From Lachnospiraceae bacterium (GTDB lineage Bacteria; Bacillota; Clostridia; Lachnospirales; Lachnospiraceae), in contig JAGAQU010000005.1 of assembly GCA_017622575.1 (NCBI GenBank), positions 1 through 32,126 on the forward strand: 32,126 bases of DNA, in the 5' to 3' direction. The notes below the pieces were generated by a model. It ran no database searches, was not told the DNA's origin, and saw only the letters and a program-made list of their open reading frames with translations. Below are positions 6,792 to 15,475 of this stretch, piece after piece. A program made the position numbers and the translations under genes. Within the stretch, counting starts at the first letter, position 1. Each line of letters begins with the position of its first letter.

Positions 6792-9560
6792 TTATTGTGT
6801 GGCACCTTCACCTTCTGTGGCGGGGGCAGGCTGTTCTGGTGCCGGTGCGGCTGCTGCGGCTTCCGCTGCCGCAGCCTGAGCCGCAGCTGATGCTGCAGCC
6901 ATTTCACCGCGCTGTTGTTCAAGGATTGCTTCAATACCGGGCTGTGCCATATATTCCGCGGTATGGATACAGGTCTTGGTAGATGATTGGGGCACTGTAA
7001 TCGTGGAGGTAGTGCCGTCTTCATTGGTGATTTCCTGCGTGATGGTTTCAGTAGCAGTAGCCTCGGCTGATGTTCCGGAACCCTGCCACAGGGAAGGATC
7101 TTCCGTGGGGGTCATAGTCAAAACGCCTTCTGTCTGGAAAGGACATGTCTCACAGGCAGGCAGGTTGCTGTAAGGGCAAACCATACCCTGGTAATGAACG
7201 TCACAGCTTTCGGTTGGAACCGTGCCTTCCGCAAAGTATTCCGTCTTTAAGGTTGCATCACAGAGACCCGGAATAGGAAGTTTGCCGGACTGGGTGCAGA
7301 CCGTTGCCGTTACGATACCGCTGGGAACCTGGAAGGATTGGCTTGGCAGATCCTCGTGAATCTTTGACATAGTTGCTCTCCACAGCTTTTTGGCAAGATT
7401 TCTTTCTCCGTTGTCCTTGCGAAGCTTTGTATTGTTATCATAGCCGGTCCAGACGGATGCTGTGTAGTACGGTGTATATCCGGAGAACCATACATCATTG
7501 TAATCGGAAGTAGTACCTGTTTTACCTGCAATCGCCATATTTCCGAAATTGACGGAAGCACCGGTACCGGTAGTGACAACATCCACCATGGCATCTGTGA
7601 GAAGCCATGCAGTAGTCTCCTTGATCACCTGTCTGGACTGGGGAAGGGTATTGTCAAGAATCACATTCCCGTCATGATCCAGCACTTTGGTATAAAGCTT
7701 GGGTTTGATATAAGTTCCGCCGTTGGCAATAGCTGCATAGGCAGCTGTCAGTTCCTCGTTTGTGACACCGCGGGTCAGACCGCCGAGAGCAAGTGACTGC
7801 TGGATATCCGAGTAAACCTGGGTCTTTCCGTTTGTGGTGATTTCTTCCCGTTCCACCAGGGTGGTAAAGCCGAAATTCTTCAGGTAGTCGAAACCGAGCT
7901 GGGGCGTGATCTGTGTCAGGGTCTTAACAGCAATGATATTCATGGACTGTTCAATACCTTTGCGCAGAGAGTTGAGTCCCCTGTATTCGGATCCCCACCA
8001 GTTGTTAACCGAGCGTCCGTCTGCATAGTTGAAAGGCGCATCATTCTGGACAGTTGCAAGAGTAAGTCCGGCACTGTCAAGAGCAGGCGCATAGACTGCC
8101 ACGATCTTAAATGTGGAACCGGGCTGACGTTTCGTGTCGGTAGCACGGTTTAAAGTACGGCTGGCTTCCTTCTGACCACGGCCGCCTACCATGGCAACCA
8201 CATAGCCTGTACTCTGGTCTTCCACAACAATGGAAACCTGGGGCTGTGGTGTCAGGGAGATATTTTCACCGTAGACTTCATCACCGGGTTCCATAACGGC
8301 TGCTTTATATTCCTCAATGGCAGCGTAGGCATCTTCCTGATTGGAGTAAAGTAGGTTAAAGGAGGAGTCAAGTTCTTTGAAATAAGCCTTAAACATTTCT
8401 GTGCTGAAATTCTCAAAATCGCCGTTTGATTTCTGGATGGTCAGTTCATAATTCAGCTGCCATCTGGTGCCTTCGGGATAGTTTTCTTCGTTGGCGAAAA
8501 CTTCATCACAGATTGCCTGAACATGGGGATCCTGGGTTGCATAAATTTTGAGACCGCCGCTGTAAAGCAGAGTATAAGCCTGGGTTTCCGTATAATTACC
8601 GGTAGCCATCAGATCTTCCATGATATCGTCGGTCAGTGCATCTACAAAGTATGTATTCACTGAATCTTCTTCTACCTCTGCATTGACAATCTGAATGCGG
8701 GAATAAACATCATCGGCCATAGCTTCGTCGTATTCCGCCTGGGTGATATATCCCTGTTCCAGCATGTTACCAAGTACCTTTTCCCGTCTCTCCGCATTCT
8801 TATCGGGATGGGAGATGGGATTGTACTTGGAAGGATTCTGGGTAATACCTGCAATCACGGCACATTCAGACAAGGTCAGTGTATTTACCGATTTGTTGAA
8901 ATAACGTAAGGATGCAGCCTGAACACCGAGAGTGTTTTGCCCCAGATTGATAGTATTCATATAATTTAAGAGAACGTCATCCTTGGACATGGTCTTGGAA
9001 AGCTCAATGGCAAGGTATTGTTCCTGTATTTTACGCTTGACCTGCTCCGCAAGACCTTTTTCATTGGTCCAGTTGGTAAACACGTTGTTCTTAAGGAGCT
9101 GCTGGGTGATGGTACTTGCACCTTCCTTACGTTTAAAACCGGTGGTGATGGCAACATAACCGGCACGGAAGATACCCTTGATATCGATTCCGTTGTGCTC
9201 ATAGAAACGCTCATCTTCAATGGCAACAAAAGCGTGCGCCAGATTCTCGGGAATCATATCCTGTGCAACAGGAATACGATTGGAATCCTGTGCGATCAGC
9301 TTACCAATTTGATTCCCTTCAAGATCATAAACAAAAGTGGAAAATCCGGTAGGTGTAACATCGATATTTTCGATACTGGGTGCGGTGTCGATAATACCTC
9401 TGAAAATACCCACTCCCATGCTGATGCCGATAACACAGACTGCAATAAATGCGAGCAGAGCGAGATTTAACACTGCAAGCAACAGCTTCTTGCCCCATTT
9501 GGTGGATGTGGCATGCAGGGACTTCTGTTTTTCTTTGATCCCTTTTTTACTATAATTCAT
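6792..9560 (-). CDS. Class A penicillin-binding protein (PBP1A family)
   Basis: A 922-residue bifunctional peptidoglycan synthase. There is one N-terminal membrane anchor (about 24-52). The GT51 glycosyltransferase domain has EDERFYEHNG with catalytic Glu115 and GASTITQQLLKN (about 147-158). The transpeptidase domain has STFK (Ser482, Lys485), SMN (539-541) and KTGT (680-683). It polymerises lipid II and cross-links strands outside the membrane. After the catalytic domains come a Cys-containing linker (several Cys between about 775 and 830), a Thr-rich stretch and an Ala/Pro-rich tail of about 45 residues, which is low complexity. The ATG is preceded by GGAGG 8 bases upstream. It is a monocistronic, leftward gene, divergent from yigZ. 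Confidence 0.97.
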   Translation of the reverse strand: MNYSKKGIKEKQKSLHATSTKWGKKLLLAVLNLALLAFIAVCVIGISMGVGIFRGIIDTAPSIENIDVTPTGFSTFVYDLEGNQIGKLIAQDSNRIPVAQDMIPENLAHAFVAIEDERFYEHNGIDIKGIFRAGYVAITTGFKRKEGASTITQQLLKNNVFTNWTNEKGLAEQVKRKIQEQYLAIELSKTMSKDDVLLNYMNTINLGQNTLGVQAASLRYFNKSVNTLTLSECAVIAGITQNPSKYNPISHPDKNAERREKVLGNMLEQGYITQAEYDEAMADDVYSRIQIVNAEVEEDSVNTYFVDALTDDIMEDLMATGNYTETQAYTLLYSGGLKIYATQDPHVQAICDEVFANEENYPEGTRWQLNYELTIQKSNGDFENFSTEMFKAYFKELDSSFNLLYSNQEDAYAAIEEYKAAVMEPGDEVYGENISLTPQPQVSIVVEDQSTGYVVAMVGGRGQKEASRTLNRATDTKRQPGSTFKIVAVYAPALDSAGLTLATVQNDAPFNYADGRSVNNWWGSEYRGLNSLRKGIEQSMNIIAVKTLTQITPQLGFDYLKNFGFTTLVEREEITTNGKTQVYSDIQQSLALGGLTRGVTNEELTAAYAAIANGGTYIKPKLYTKVLDHDGNVILDNTLPQSRQVIKETTAWLLTDAMVDVVTTGTGASVNFGNMAIAGKTGTTSDYNDVWFSGYTPYYTASVWTGYDNNTKLRKDNGERNLAKKLWRATMSKIHEDLPSQSFQVPSGIVTATVCTQSGKLPIPGLCDATLKTEYFAEGTVPTESCDVHYQGMVCPYSNLPACETCPFQTEGVLTMTPTEDPSLWQGSGTSAEATATETITQEITNEDGTTSTITVPQSSTKTCIHTAEYMAQPGIEAILEQQRGEMAAASAAAQAAAAEAAAAAPAPEQPAPATEGEGATQ

Positions 9561-9605
9561 GTATATGCCTCCATATTAAAGTTTAACCAATTTTACAACA
9601 TATAG

Positions 9606-9611
9606 AGTATA
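9606..9611 (-). promoter_or_regulatory. Probable -10 element of the PBP promoter
   Basis: TATACT is on the minus strand about 45 bases before the ATG. The -35 region 17 bases upstream is poor (TTTATT-like), so the promoter may need an activator or be weak. Confidence 0.45.
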
Positions 9612-9669
9612 CCAAAATGTGGCACCGAAATAAAGGTTTTTCATACTTTATTAAGAATTGTTCACAAAT

Positions 9670-9704
9670 TGGTACACTTTTATTCTCCTGTGTGGTACAC
9701 TTTT
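9670..9704. repeat. 12-base direct repeat between PBP and yigZ
   Basis: TGGTACACTTTT occurs at 9670-9681 and again at 9693-9704, 23 bases apart (about two helical turns). The second copy is part of the near-palindrome GTGTGGTACAC. Position in a divergent promoter region suggests a paired operator; this is inference. Confidence 0.55.
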
Positions 9705-9749
9705 TCCTAGATAAAGTATCGGATTGTTTTGTGAAAATGTGAGGCTTGT

Positions 9750-10397
9750 ATGAGTGAGAAAAAGCAGGATTTCCTTCCTTATAAAGTAGTATATAAAGCG
9801 GGAACGGGAGAGATTATTGAGAAGAAATCGAGATTTATAGCAAATGTGGCACCGGCATCTTCCGAGGAGGAGGCCGTAGCCTTTGTTGATAGTATCAGGA
9901 AAAAATACTATGACGCAAGACATAATTGTCCTGCCTTTATAATAGGAAGAAACAGGGAACTGACGAGATGTAGTGATGACGGGGAACCCAGCGGAACCGC
10001 AGGGAAACCGATTCTTGAGGTGCTGCTTTCGGAGGGCGTGACCAATGTGGCGGTGGTGGTGACCAGATATTTCGGGGGTACCCTTCTCGGAACAGGGGGC
10101 CTTGTGCGTGCCTACACCCAGGCTGCCAAGGAAGGTCTTGCAGACGCAGGGATCGCTACCATGCGTTACGGAAAGGAACTGACCATAGGAATCGATTATA
10201 CCGATGTGGGAAAGGTACAGTATATTCTGGCAAACAGGGAGATAGAAATTGCTGCTTCCAGATATACCCAGAGCGTGGAGTTTGATGTGAAAATTCCTGC
10301 GGAAACAGTGGATTCTCTGACAAAGGAGATTACCGAGGCAACAGCGGCAAGAGCTCGCATAGAAGTGACCGGAGAAGGTTATTATATGGATAAATAA
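9750..10397 (+). CDS. yigZ: YigZ/IMPACT family protein
   Basis: A 215-residue member of the UPF0029/IMPACT family, cytoplasmic, with an N-terminal IMPACT domain (KKSRFIANVAP at about 25-35, ARHNCPAFIIG at about 56-66, DDGEPSGTAGKPILEVL near 76-92, VVVTRYFGGTLLGTGGLVRAY near 101-121) and a ferredoxin-like C-terminal domain. Eukaryotic relatives restrain the eIF2 kinase GCN2; the bacterial role is unsettled (ribosome- or translation-linked effects have been proposed). GAGG lies 6 bases before the ATG. It is divergent from the PBP gene and followed by mgtE, which has its own promoter. Length is normal for the family. Confidence 0.95.
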   Translation: MSEKKQDFLPYKVVYKAGTGEIIEKKSRFIANVAPASSEEEAVAFVDSIRKKYYDARHNCPAFIIGRNRELTRCSDDGEPSGTAGKPILEVLLSEGVTNVAVVVTRYFGGTLLGTGGLVRAYTQAAKEGLADAGIATMRYGKELTIGIDYTDVGKVQYILANREIEIAASRYTQSVEFDVKIPAETVDSLTKEITEATAARARIEVTGEGYYMDK

Positions 10398-10405
10398 CAG
10401 TTCGG

Positions 10406-10434
10406 TTGACAAAATTTTGCCGGTGGTCTAAAGT
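10406..10434 (+). promoter_or_regulatory. Sigma-A promoter of mgtE
   Basis: TTGACA (10406-10411) and TAAAGT (10429-10434) are 17 bases apart. The predicted start near 10441 gives a leader of about 135 bases before mgtE. Confidence 0.8.
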
Positions 10435-10486
10435 AAAGAAGTGACAGAAAATGTCTAACAAAAAGAAAAGCAATTCTCGAAAGGTG

Positions 10487-10560
10487 GTGGTTTTTATGAG
10501 TAAAAGTACACAGTCAGGCAGTACCGATATTCCTCCTCATGAACGGAGCATAAAAACCAC
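10487..10560 (+). promoter_or_regulatory. Hairpin in the mgtE leader
   Basis: GTGGTTTTTATG (10487-10498) and CATAAAAACCAC (10549-10560) are a perfect 12-base inverted repeat. The left arm contains the start codon of a small leader ORF. The 50-base loop carries CTCCT (10533-10537), complementary to the mgtE SD AGGAG (10567-10571). It is not an M-box. A Mg2+- or translation-dependent switch is plausible but inferred. Confidence 0.6.
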
Positions 10561-10606
10561 ATATAAAGGAGATTTGCTATGGAAGAAATCAAAGATTTGG
10601 ATGTAA
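10496..10606 (+). CDS. Small leader ORF overlapping the start of mgtE (putative)
   Basis: A 36-codon ORF from ATG 10496 to TAA 10604-10606, overlapping the first 28 bases of mgtE in another frame. An SD-like AAGGTGG precedes the ATG by about 8 bases. The peptide is basic with an IPPHER segment and two late Trp residues; it has no known family. Its start codon is inside the left arm of the leader hairpin. Coding status is unproven; it could be a leader peptide whose translation opens or closes the mgtE ribosome site, or chance. Confidence 0.35.
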   Translation: MSKSTQSGSTDIPPHERSIKTTYKGDLLWKKSKIWM

Positions 10607-11931
10607 TCAGAGAATTACTGGAAACCAAGCAGTACACCACACTCCGTCAGAAAGTAGCTGACATGAACACGGCCGATGTGGCAGCGGTCATGGAAGAGAT
10701 GGAGGAGGAAGAACTGCTCAAGATTTTCAGAATTTTGCCAAAGAGCATGGCAGCAGACGTTTTCTCTTATCTGGAAGTGGACAATCAGCAGATGATCATT
10801 ACCAGTCTGTCCGATAAGGAAGCTGCCAACATTATCAATAACCTGATGGCGGATGATGCGACTGACCTTTTGGAGGAAATGCCCGCCAACGTGGTAAAAA
10901 AGCTTTTGGCAAACGCAAGTGCAGAGACGAGAAGAGACATTAACCATCTGCTCCGCTATCCGGAGGATTCCGCCGGAAGCATTATGACAGTGGAGTACGT
11001 GGATCTAAAGGAAAATATGACAGTGCAGGATGCCATTGCACGCATCAGACAGGTAGGTGTGGACAGTGAGACCATCAATATCTGTTATGTGCTGGATTCC
11101 AAGAGAACCCTTGTGGGCACGGTGGCACTTCGCTATCTTCTGATCAGTCCCCCGGATGCGGTGATCGGGGAGATGATGCATGAGAATGTGATCTTCATCA
11201 ATACCATGATGGACCAGGAAGAGGTTGCCAGACAGTTCCAGAAATACGACTTTACCGCCATGCCGGTGGTGGACAATGAAAATCGTCTGGTGGGAATCAT
11301 TACCGTCGACGATATCGTGGATATCCTCCAGGAAGAGGCTACCGAGGATATTGAAAAGATGGCGGCTATCGTTCCTACCGATAAGCCCTATATGAAAACG
11401 GGTGTTTTTGAAACATGGAAGAAGAGAATCCCCTGGCTCCTTCTTTTGATGATTTCCGCGACCTTTACGGGAAGTATCATTACCTCCTTTGAGGATGCTT
11501 TAAGTGTGTGCGTGATATTGACGGCCTATATTCCGATGCTGATGGATACCGGCGGAAATGCGGGCGGACAGGCAAGTGTAACCATTATCCGTGGACTTTC
11601 CCTTGACGAGATTGAGTTTGCAGATATTTTCAAGGTCATTTGGAAGGAAGCGAGAGTGGCAATTTTGTGCGGACTGACGCTGGCTGCCGCTAATTTTGTC
11701 AAGCTCCTTGTGTTTGATAAAGTGACCATTCCGGTGGCAGCGGTTGTGTGTCTTACCCTGATGGCAGCAGTGCTGATTGCCAAGATCGTTGGCTGTATTT
11801 TGCCGATGCTGGCTAAGAAGATCGGTTTTGACCCGGCTGTTATGGCGAGCCCGTTTATTACAACTATTGTGGATGCACTGTCACTTCTGATCTATTTCAG
11901 GATTGCAACGCTTGTGCTTCGTATATCGTAA
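10579..11931 (+). CDS. mgtE: Magnesium channel/transporter MgtE
   Basis: A 450-residue MgtE protein: N-terminal helical superhelix (about 1-130), paired CBS domains (about 135-255; MTVEYVDLKENMTVQDAI and AMPVVDNENRLVGIITVDD), a connecting helix, then five membrane spans from about 285. The pore signature YIPMLMDTGGNAGGQAS (317-333) and the late TTIVDALSLLIYF segment with the conserved Asp are present. It admits Mg2+ down its gradient, with the cytosolic domains closing the gate when Mg2+ is high. AAAGGAG lies 7 bases before the ATG. It has its own promoter and an unusual leader. No terminator is seen before xpt, so read-through is likely. Confidence 0.97.
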   Translation: MEEIKDLDVIRELLETKQYTTLRQKVADMNTADVAAVMEEMEEEELLKIFRILPKSMAADVFSYLEVDNQQMIITSLSDKEAANIINNLMADDATDLLEEMPANVVKKLLANASAETRRDINHLLRYPEDSAGSIMTVEYVDLKENMTVQDAIARIRQVGVDSETINICYVLDSKRTLVGTVALRYLLISPPDAVIGEMMHENVIFINTMMDQEEVARQFQKYDFTAMPVVDNENRLVGIITVDDIVDILQEEATEDIEKMAAIVPTDKPYMKTGVFETWKKRIPWLLLLMISATFTGSIITSFEDALSVCVILTAYIPMLMDTGGNAGGQASVTIIRGLSLDEIEFADIFKVIWKEARVAILCGLTLAAANFVKLLVFDKVTIPVAAVVCLTLMAAVLIAKIVGCILPMLAKKIGFDPAVMASPFITTIVDALSLLIYFRIATLVLRIS

Positions 11932-11985
11932 AGTAATTGTGTCATACAATTTACAAAATAAATTGAACAATCGGAGAAAAGAAAA

Positions 11986-12567
11986 ATGAACTTTTTAGAG
12001 GAACGGATTCAAAAGGACGGTATCGTGAAGGAAGAAAATGTGCTGAAAGTGGACAGCTTTCTGAATCATCAGATGGACATCTCACTTTTCAGACAGATCG
12101 GAGAGGAGTTTAAGAGGCGTTTTGCGGATGTCCCCATCAATAAGATTTTGACCATTGAAGCATCTGGGATCGGAATTGCCTGTATCGTGGCGGAATATTT
12201 TGATGTGCCGGTAGTCTTTGCAAAGAAATCAAAGAGTATCAACATCGAAGGAGAGATGTATGTTGCAGAGATCGAATCCTTTACGCACAAGTGCAAAAAT
12301 CAGGTAATCGTTTCTCGGAAGTTTTTAAATCCCGAGGATCATGTGCTGATCATCGATGATTTTCTGGCAAACGGCTGTGCGTTGCAGGGTCTCATCTCCA
12401 TTATTGGTCAGGCAGGGGCAACTGTTGAAGGAATCGGTATTGTGATTGAGAAAGGCTTCCAGTCCGGAGGACGTATTATCAGGAACCTCGGCTATCATCT
12501 GGAATCCCTGGCAATTATAGAAGATATGAATGCAGATACCGGAAAGATAGTATTCAGAGAACAGTAA
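11986..12567 (+). CDS. xpt: Xanthine phosphoribosyltransferase
   Basis: A 193-residue cytoplasmic enzyme converting xanthine and PRPP to XMP in purine salvage. The PRPP-binding motif is [13 protein letters not shown] (120-132), and the N-terminal half carries the Xpt-specific [10 protein letters not shown] and [10 protein letters not shown] segments. Length is typical of Xpt. GGAG precedes the ATG by 9 bases. It begins 54 bases after mgtE. No purine riboswitch is visible in that gap, unlike the Bacillus xpt leader, and no pbuX xanthine permease follows. Confidence 0.96.
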   Translation: MNFLEERIQKDGIVKEENVLKVDSFLNHQMDISLFRQIGEEFKRRFADVPINKILTIEASGIGIACIVAEYFDVPVVFAKKSKSINIEGEMYVAEIESFTHKCKNQVIVSRKFLNPEDHVLIIDDFLANGCALQGLISIIGQAGATVEGIGIVIEKGFQSGGRIIRNLGYHLESLAIIEDMNADTGKIVFREQ

Positions 12568-12587
12568 AGAGAAAACGGATAAAACAG

Positions 12588-12622
12588 AAAGCCTGCGAGG
12601 GAAAATCCTTCGCAGGCTTTTT
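12588..12622. terminator. Terminator between convergent xpt and typA
   Basis: AAAGCCTGCGAGGG pairs with TCCTTCGCAGGCTTT (one G-T pair) over a loop of A residues and is followed by a T run rightward. A shorter T-rich stretch follows on the minus strand, so it can serve both genes. Confidence 0.9.
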
Positions 12623-12660
12623 CTATACATGATCGTGTTTTTCGGATCACTTTGTTATTT

Positions 12661-14511
12661 TTATGAATTCTGTGCAAGAGAAGCAGCTCTCATGGCAGCT
12701 CTCTTTCTCATGGTGGGATCGAGGATCTTCTTTCTGATCCTGAGAGACTTGGGAGTGACCTCCAAAAGCTCATCCGTATCGATAAAATCAAGAGCCTGTT
12801 CCAGACTTAAGATCTTGGGTGGTGTCAGCCTTAAGGCTTCATCGGCGCTGGAGGAACGGGTATTGGTGAGCTGTTTCTTTTTGCAGACATTCAGCTCAAT
12901 GTCCTCTCCGCGGCCATTTTGTCCAACCACCATGCCGGAGTAAACCTTTTCGCCGGGGCCGATGAAGAGAGTACCTCTCTCCTGGGCATTGTAAAGACCG
13001 TAGGTGATGGCTTCTCCCGCTTCAAAAGCAATCAGGGAACCCTGCTTGCGGTACTGGATATCTCCCTTGTAGGGACCGTAGCCGTCGAATACACTGTTCA
13101 TGATGCCGTTGCCCTTGGTGTCTGTTAAAAATTCACCGCGGTAACCGATCAGACCTCTTGAAGGAATGGAGAATTCCAGACGGGTGTAACCTCCGGAAGC
13201 GGTTCCCATACTGATCAGTTCCCCTTTGCGCTGGCTCAGTTTTTCGATGATGGAACCGGAAAACTCTTCGGGAACATCGATATAGCAAAGTTCCATGGGT
13301 TCCAGCTTCTTACCGTTTTCATCTGTTTTATAGAGAACCTCAGCCTTGCTGACTGCAAATTCGTAGCCTTCACGGCGCATATTTTCAATCAGGACAGACA
13401 GGTGAAGTTCCCCACGTCCAGATACCTTGAAAGCTTCCGTAGTATCGGTTTCCTCCACACGCAGAGAAACATCGGTATTTAATTCGCGGAACAGCCTGTC
13501 ACGCAAATGGCGGCTGGTCACATATTTTCCTTCCTGACCGGCAAGGGGCGAGTCATTGACAATAAAATGCATGGCAATGGTAGGCTCCGAGATCTTCTGG
13601 AAAGGAATGGGGGTTGGATTGTCGGGAGAGCAGAGGGTATCTCCGATATGGATATCGGAAATGCCGGAGATGGCAACGATGGATCCGATGCCTGCCTCTG
13701 TAACCTCTACTTTATTTAAACCGTCAAATTCATAGAGCTTGCTGATCTTTACTTTTTTCTGCTTGTCAGGTTCGTGGTGGTTGACAATGACCACTTCCTG
13801 ATTCACTTTAACGGAACCATTGTCTACCTTACCAACACCGATACGTCCCACATATTCGTTGTAGTCGATGGTGCTGATCAGCACCTGGGTACCGGCATCG
13901 GGGTCACCTTCGGGAGCAGGGATATAATCAAGGATTGTCTCAAATAAGGGAATCATATTGGTCCCCGGGGTATCCAGATCGAGGGAAGCGGTACCTGTCT
14001 TTGCAGATGCAAATACAAACGGGCAGTCCAGCTGCTCTTCACTTGCATCAAGTTCGATGAAAAGCTCAAGCACTTCATCGATCACTTCCTTGGGACGTGC
14101 TTCCGGTCTGTCGATCTTATTGATGCAGACGATGACGGGAAGCTTTAATTCCAATGCCTTTCGCAGAACAAATTTTGTCTGGGGCATGGCGCCTTCAAAG
14201 GCATCTACTACAAGAACCACACCGTTTACCATCTTAAGAACACGCTCCACTTCTCCGCCGAAGTCTGCATGTCCCGGGGTGTCAATGATATTGATTTTGG
14301 TATTTTTGTAAGTTACCGCGGTATTCTTGGATAAAATGGTAATTCCGCGCTCTCTTTCAATATCTCCCGAATCCATGACACGTTCCGCAACATCCTGATT
14401 TTCACGGAATACGCCGCTCTGCTTTAACAGCTCATCCACAAGAGTTGTCTTGCCGTGATCAACGTGGGCGATAATAGCGATGTTTCTTATGTCTTCTCTT
14501 TTCTGTCTCAT
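12661..14511 (-). CDS. typA: Ribosome-associated GTPase TypA/BipA
   Basis: A 616-residue translational GTPase of the EF-G class. G motifs are AHVDHGKTT (15-23), RGITI (55-59), DTPGH (77-81), NKID (131-134) and SAKTG near 170. EF-G-like domains II, III and V follow, with the BipA-specific C-terminal domain (GRGEDIELNVCKKKQLTN). It binds 70S ribosomes and assists large-subunit assembly and stress growth. GAGGAG lies 8 bases before the ATG. It is monocistronic, with its own promoter and terminator. Confidence 0.98.
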   Translation of the reverse strand: MRQKREDIRNIAIIAHVDHGKTTLVDELLKQSGVFRENQDVAERVMDSGDIERERGITILSKNTAVTYKNTKINIIDTPGHADFGGEVERVLKMVNGVVLVVDAFEGAMPQTKFVLRKALELKLPVIVCINKIDRPEARPKEVIDEVLELFIELDASEEQLDCPFVFASAKTGTASLDLDTPGTNMIPLFETILDYIPAPEGDPDAGTQVLISTIDYNEYVGRIGVGKVDNGSVKVNQEVVIVNHHEPDKQKKVKISKLYEFDGLNKVEVTEAGIGSIVAISGISDIHIGDTLCSPDNPTPIPFQKISEPTIAMHFIVNDSPLAGQEGKYVTSRHLRDRLFRELNTDVSLRVEETDTTEAFKVSGRGELHLSVLIENMRREGYEFAVSKAEVLYKTDENGKKLEPMELCYIDVPEEFSGSIIEKLSQRKGELISMGTASGGYTRLEFSIPSRGLIGYRGEFLTDTKGNGIMNSVFDGYGPYKGDIQYRKQGSLIAFEAGEAITYGLYNAQERGTLFIGPGEKVYSGMVVGQNGRGEDIELNVCKKKQLTNTRSSSADEALRLTPPKILSLEQALDFIDTDELLEVTPKSLRIRKKILDPTMRKRAAMRAASLAQNS

Positions 14512-14573
14512 AATATGATCTCCTCAATAAAAACAAAAAACAATAAATACTTTCCTATTAAAACACTTTTCGT

Positions 14574-14603
14574 AGTATATCACTAACATAAGCTGCTTGT
14601 AAA
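14574..14603 (-). promoter_or_regulatory. Promoter of typA
   Basis: On the minus strand TTTACA (14598-14603) and TATACT (14574-14579) are 18 bases apart, about 65 bases upstream of the typA ATG. Confidence 0.75.
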
Positions 14604-14717
14604 GTGTCAGAATGTCGATTTTATGCGATGGAATAAAGTTCTTATTTGGGGAAAAAGATGATATAAATTTATTACATACAAGGAAAAAATTCTTAAAGTG
14701 TAAGAAGGAGAATCGCA

Positions 14718-15371
14718 ATGACAGATAAGGTAATTGAAAACAATCAGGTGGTAATCATGGGAGAGATCGTGAGTGATTTCTCATTCAGCCATGAAATTTT
14801 CGGAGAGGGCTTTTACATGGTAGATGTAAAGGTGGAAAGACTCAGTGACTCAAATGATATGATTCCCGTGATGGTATCGGAACGTCTCATTGATGTGACG
14901 GCAGATTACAGGGGACAGAATATTATGGTTACCGGACAGTTCCGCTCCTACAACAGGCATGAGGAGAGAAAGAATAAGCTGGTACTCTCCGTATTTGCAA
15001 GGGAAATTGAGTTTGTGGATGAGACCCCGGAAGGCTCTAAGACAAATCAGATTTATCTTGACGGTTATATTTGTAAAGAACCTATTTACAGAAAGACGCC
15101 CCTTGGAAGGGAAATTGCAGATCTTTTGCTGGCAGTGAACAGACCCTACGGGAAGAGTGATTATATTCCCTGCATCTGCTGGGGAAGAAATGCCAGATAT
15201 GCCAACAATTTCCACGTGGGAACCAGATGTGAGATCTGGGGAAGAATTCAGAGCAGAGAATATATGAAAAAGCTTTCCGAGGATCAGGTGGAAAAGAGAG
15301 TGGCTTACGAGGTATCGGTAAGCAAGCTGGAGCTCCTTGACAATCTGATGGAAGATCCCCTTCATGCCTGA
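14718..15371 (+). CDS. Tandem OB-fold single-stranded-DNA-binding-like protein
   Basis: A 217-residue cytoplasmic protein with two SSB-like OB folds in tandem (about 8-100 and 106-205). Signs are NNQVVIMGEIVSDFSFSHE and IMVTGQFRSYN in the first, and NQIYLDGYICKEPIYRKTPLGREIADLLLAVNR with VGTRCEIWGRIQSREY in the second; the latter is the classic SSB strand pattern. It lacks the acidic DDDIPF-type tail of replicative SSB, ending in MEDPLHA. It is therefore probably an accessory SSB paralogue, role unknown. GAAGGAG lies 7-8 bases before the ATG. It is divergent from typA, with cobO about 100 bases downstream on the same strand. Confidence 0.75.
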   Translation: MTDKVIENNQVVIMGEIVSDFSFSHEIFGEGFYMVDVKVERLSDSNDMIPVMVSERLIDVTADYRGQNIMVTGQFRSYNRHEERKNKLVLSVFAREIEFVDETPEGSKTNQIYLDGYICKEPIYRKTPLGREIADLLLAVNRPYGKSDYIPCICWGRNARYANNFHVGTRCEIWGRIQSREYMKKLSEDQVEKRVAYEVSVSKLELLDNLMEDPLHA

Positions 15372-15475
15372 AGGTTGCTTTTTTTTACCTTCTGTGATAT
15401 GATGAGCCTTACAGTTCAGGGAACAGGCTTATAGGACGTTTGATTGTCCATAAGACATTCATTATGAGGTGGATT

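Noticed and set aside
9651..10412. 253-aa ORF antisense to yigZ
   Set aside because: It mirrors the yigZ coding frame, has no ribosome site and no recognisable domain.
10441..10578. M-box Mg2+ riboswitch before mgtE
   Set aside because: The leader is short and none of the conserved M-box blocks are visible; only the 12-bp hairpin and small ORF are present.
11932..11985. Purine riboswitch before xpt
   Set aside because: The gap is only 54 bases and lacks the paired loops and core of the purine aptamer.
15372..15475. Cobalamin riboswitch before cobO
   Set aside because: The space is about 100 bases and no B12-box-like sequence is present.
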